Assembly (NCBI GenBank): GCA_017416705.1
Contig: JAFQBG010000011.1
Location: forward strand, 1-54,993
DNA from: Bacteroidaceae bacterium
Lineage (GTDB): Bacteria > Bacteroidota > Bacteroidia > Bacteroidales > Bacteroidaceae
Length of the DNA: 54,993 nt
Direction of reading: 5' to 3'
Shown: one piece after another, positions 53,544 to 54,993 of the stretch
Numbering within the stretch: position 1 is the first letter of the stretch
How the letters are laid out: each line of letters begins with the position of its first letter
Notes under the pieces: model-generated
The model's database searches: none
Told to the model about the DNA's origin: nothing
What the model saw: only the letters and a program-made list of their open reading frames with translations
Position numbers and translations under genes: made by a program

Positions 53544-54212
53544 TTAGTTTTTACCTATTCGTTGTTGCATTTCATTTATCAATGGCTCATATTTTTTAAG
53601 GATACGTTCCCATGGAACAAAACCATGTTCACCACGTGCATCCAATGGAGCTTTTTCAGACGATATACGTATTTGATATGCCAATCCGTCATTTGTAATT
53701 TCCTTAATTTGAACCATTGTGCGTATTTTAACATCGGATTCAGGGAATTTATCTATCTCCCATGCAGTATTCATAAAGCCCGATGATTTATCCGATGTCT
53801 TCATTTCATCGAAATAATTGAGCATAACTTGTGTAAGCAGTTTCCACGCTGTCGATTCGTCAACACCATCACGTACGTTTATAGTAAAATATTTGTTTGC
53901 AAGATGCGACTCTACCGACGCCTCTATCGACTCGTCTTCGCGTAAATCTATTGGAATTGTTTTACGTGAGTCGTGTTTGTAAACTCTCATTGTTTTCTCT
54001 ACATATCCCGGTGCTTCTACTTTTATATTAAAGAAATCGTCTTTTCTTGTGAATTTCAAGAAATAGACACCGTCGCCCACATAATTACCGTCAACATAGA
54101 TTTTGGCAAATTCTGGATTTGTAACAATTTTTATTCTTTTTGCATGCGCTTCATTTGACAATGCAAATAGCGAACATAAAATTGCGACCACAACAATAAA
54201 TGATTTTTTCAT
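53544..54212 (-). CDS. Exported PEGA-domain protein
   Basis: A 222-residue protein with a signal peptide (about 1-24, ending AHA). Residues about 26-92 form a PEGA-like domain: IKIVTNPEFAKIYVDGNYVGDGVYFLKF, with IYVDGNYVGDG as the core, and KVEAPGYVEKTMRVYKH. PEGA domains occur in surface-layer-associated proteins. The C-terminal part (about 100-222) has no clear family and contains WKLLTQVMLNYFDEM and MVQIKEITNDGL. It is the first gene of a two-gene operon with the beta-sandwich protein. Together they could form a small surface or periplasmic complex, but nothing in the sequence proves it. Confidence 0.65.
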   Translation of the reverse strand: MKKSFIVVVAILCSLFALSNEAHAKRIKIVTNPEFAKIYVDGNYVGDGVYFLKFTRKDDFFNIKVEAPGYVEKTMRVYKHDSRKTIPIDLREDESIEASVESHLANKYFTINVRDGVDESTAWKLLTQVMLNYFDEMKTSDKSSGFMNTAWEIDKFPESDVKIRTMVQIKEITNDGLAYQIRISSEKAPLDARGEHGFVPWERILKKYEPLINEMQQRIGKN

Positions 54213-54292
54213 AATATTTTTCTATTTAATCCCTACTCTTCTACGGCGTTTCGGGTTACTCCGTCCGTTCCTTAAAGCAGAAAAATACACAC

Positions 54293-54446
54293 AAAAAAAA
54301 GCGCGGAACTTTTTAGTATATTCCCCACCTAAGGTGTTTGGCGTAACCTAATCAGTGGAATAACCAAAAGCCCACGCAATATTGCGCGAGCATCTTTGCC
54401 ATATTCCTACTGATTCCATTTAATAAGTCGCCAAACTTTTAGGTAG
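54293..54446 (-). ncRNA. Candidate structured RNA, 6S-like rod
   Basis: The minus strand from 54446 to 54293 folds into one long rod. Stems are 54439-54443 with 54328-54332 (5 bp), 54429-54436 with 54336-54343 (GUUUGGCG/CGCCAAAC, 8 bp), 54410-54415 with 54350-54355 (6 bp) and 54402-54407 with 54357-54362 (6 bp). A 13/6-nt internal bubble separates the lower and upper halves, and the apical 39-nt loop holds a CGCAAU/AUUGCG hairpin. A TAGCTTTA -7-like box ends 6 nt before 54446, and a run of eight U closes the 3' end (54300-54293). The closing stem, central bubble and apical part recall 6S RNA, including the short Bacteroidota 6S form. No protein is encoded here. Confidence 0.5.
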
Positions 54447-54451
54447 CAGAA

Positions 54452-54459
54452 TAAAGCTA
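54452..54459 (-). promoter_or_regulatory. Putative -7 box of the structured RNA
   Basis: TAGCTTTA on the minus strand differs from TAnnTTTG at the last base and would start transcription at the base of the RNA's closing stem. No good -33 element is found at the usual distance. Confidence 0.35.
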
Positions 54460-54561
54460 AAACGCTTTTTCAAAATATGTCTTAAATTATGTGTATCAAA
54501 CTATTAGCATTATACCATAAGCTTTTGTTTTAAAAAGTTATTTTATTAATATTTTTCGATG

Positions 54562-54640
54562 CGCAAATATACAAACAAACGAGCGAGAAATATGAAGCTT
54601 GCTTCGATATTTTTCAAAGCGAGTGCAGACTATATTCGCA
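54562..54640 (-). repeat. Inverted diverged copy of the 85-bp repeat
   Basis: Read on the minus strand this stretch follows the 5' tandem units closely: CTGCACTCGCT, a hairpin core AAGCAAGCTTCATATTT, CTCGCTCGTTTGTTTG, then TATATTTGCGC. The last word (54564-54571 on the plus strand) is a -7-type element facing the structured RNA and the PEGA-protein gene. Confidence 0.75.
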
Positions 54641-54993
54641 GTTTACTGCAAATATACAAAGAACTTGCGTAAAAATGGCAGAATGAGGGCAAAATGTGAT
54701 AAGTGGTTGGTACATATACCATTTTTGTGTTACCCCGCCATATTTCTAATCTCGGCAGAAATAGCCGTATATGGTGGGTATTAGAGAAAGAAATGCTACC
54801 TATCCGTTGCCTTTTTATAGAAGGGAAAGTTGGTAGAAACAGCATCTTTAATCTCTTGCACATACCCTGCCACAGCCACAAAGAACGCTTGTTTTACCTA
54901 TCGTTGCACTGACAAAGGTAATCATTTTTTCTCGTTGGAAGAAAAATACGAGAATGAGATTAATAGTCAAGTACTTGTTGCCTTGTTCCGCTA
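54641..54993. other. Unassigned right edge
   Basis: No supported gene. Reading frames of about 70-80 codons exist on both strands but show no signal peptide, domain or good codon use. Another CAAATATA (TATATTTG on the minus strand) occurs at 54650-54657. The sequence may belong to a gene or remnant that continues beyond the window. Confidence 0.35.

Noticed and set aside
54703-54912. Small frame at the right edge
   Set aside because: No start context, signal, domain or codon bias; a minus-strand frame of similar length overlaps it, which is typical of non-coding sequence.

Overview
The window reads as chromosomal DNA of a host-associated member of the Bacteroidales (phylum Bacteroidota). The evidence is the gene families: a UpxY-type NusG paralogue, a type IX secretion (T9SS) plug protein with T9SS-type C-terminal tails on secreted enzymes, DUF349, DUF5683 and DUF5103 proteins, archaeal-type ProRS, and the order parA-parB-DUF5683-mltD-rel. 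Promoters fit the Bacteroides form, a -33 TTTG/TTG about 18-22 nt upstream of a -7 TAnnTTTG. I cannot assign a genus. About 36 protein genes, one tRNA gene and one candidate structured RNA can be supported.

Layout. 1-605: non-coding, with three tandem copies of an 85-bp repeat. 606-2489: DUF349 protein. 2490-2801: hairpins, a REP-like palindrome and heptamer repeats. 2802-9629 (minus): secreted CotH/dockerin protein, rarA, fhs. 9912-19395 (plus): a tight run of tricorn-like protease, GH20 hexosaminidase, GT2 glycosyltransferase and glnS, then a TPR protein (19473-20894). 20906-24188: mannose-1-P guanylyltransferase (minus), then a short unit of a UpxY-like antiterminator and a WecA-like phosphoglycosyltransferase. 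24462-26596: ahpC-ahpF. 26615-30376: T9SS plug protein, DUF1460 amidase, proS. 30819-35205: OmpA lipoprotein, tRNA-Gln(CUG), rsfS, ftsH, cdsA. 35244-37191 (minus): surE-lpxB. 37392-40130: GH84 hexosaminidase. 40672-47004: parA, parB, DUF5683, mltD, rel. 47025-49343 (minus): M23 peptidase, MerR regulator, outer-membrane protein. 49507-52125: alaS. 52180-54212: AT-rich accessory stretch with three poorly known exported proteins. 54213-54993: candidate 6S-like RNA and an inverted copy of the 5' repeat.

How the genes fit together. Most of the window is housekeeping: translation (glnS, proS, alaS, tRNA-Gln, rsfS), membrane and envelope biogenesis (cdsA, lpxB, ftsH, mltD, M23, OmpA), segregation (parAB), stringent response (rel) and peroxide defence (ahpCF). 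Over it lies a glycoprotein-foraging theme: two beta-N-acetylhexosaminidases (GH20, GH84), a large tricorn-type peptidase, a CotH/dockerin exoprotein and a T9SS component. The manC, upxY and wecA genes suggest surface-polysaccharide initiation, but no other polysaccharide genes follow.

The least explained parts are the right end (a diverged duplication of the alaS 3' end flanking a small orphan gene, and a rod-shaped candidate RNA), the overlapping divergent alaS/M23 promoters, and several intergenic repeat families. I see no convincing new defence or mobile system.
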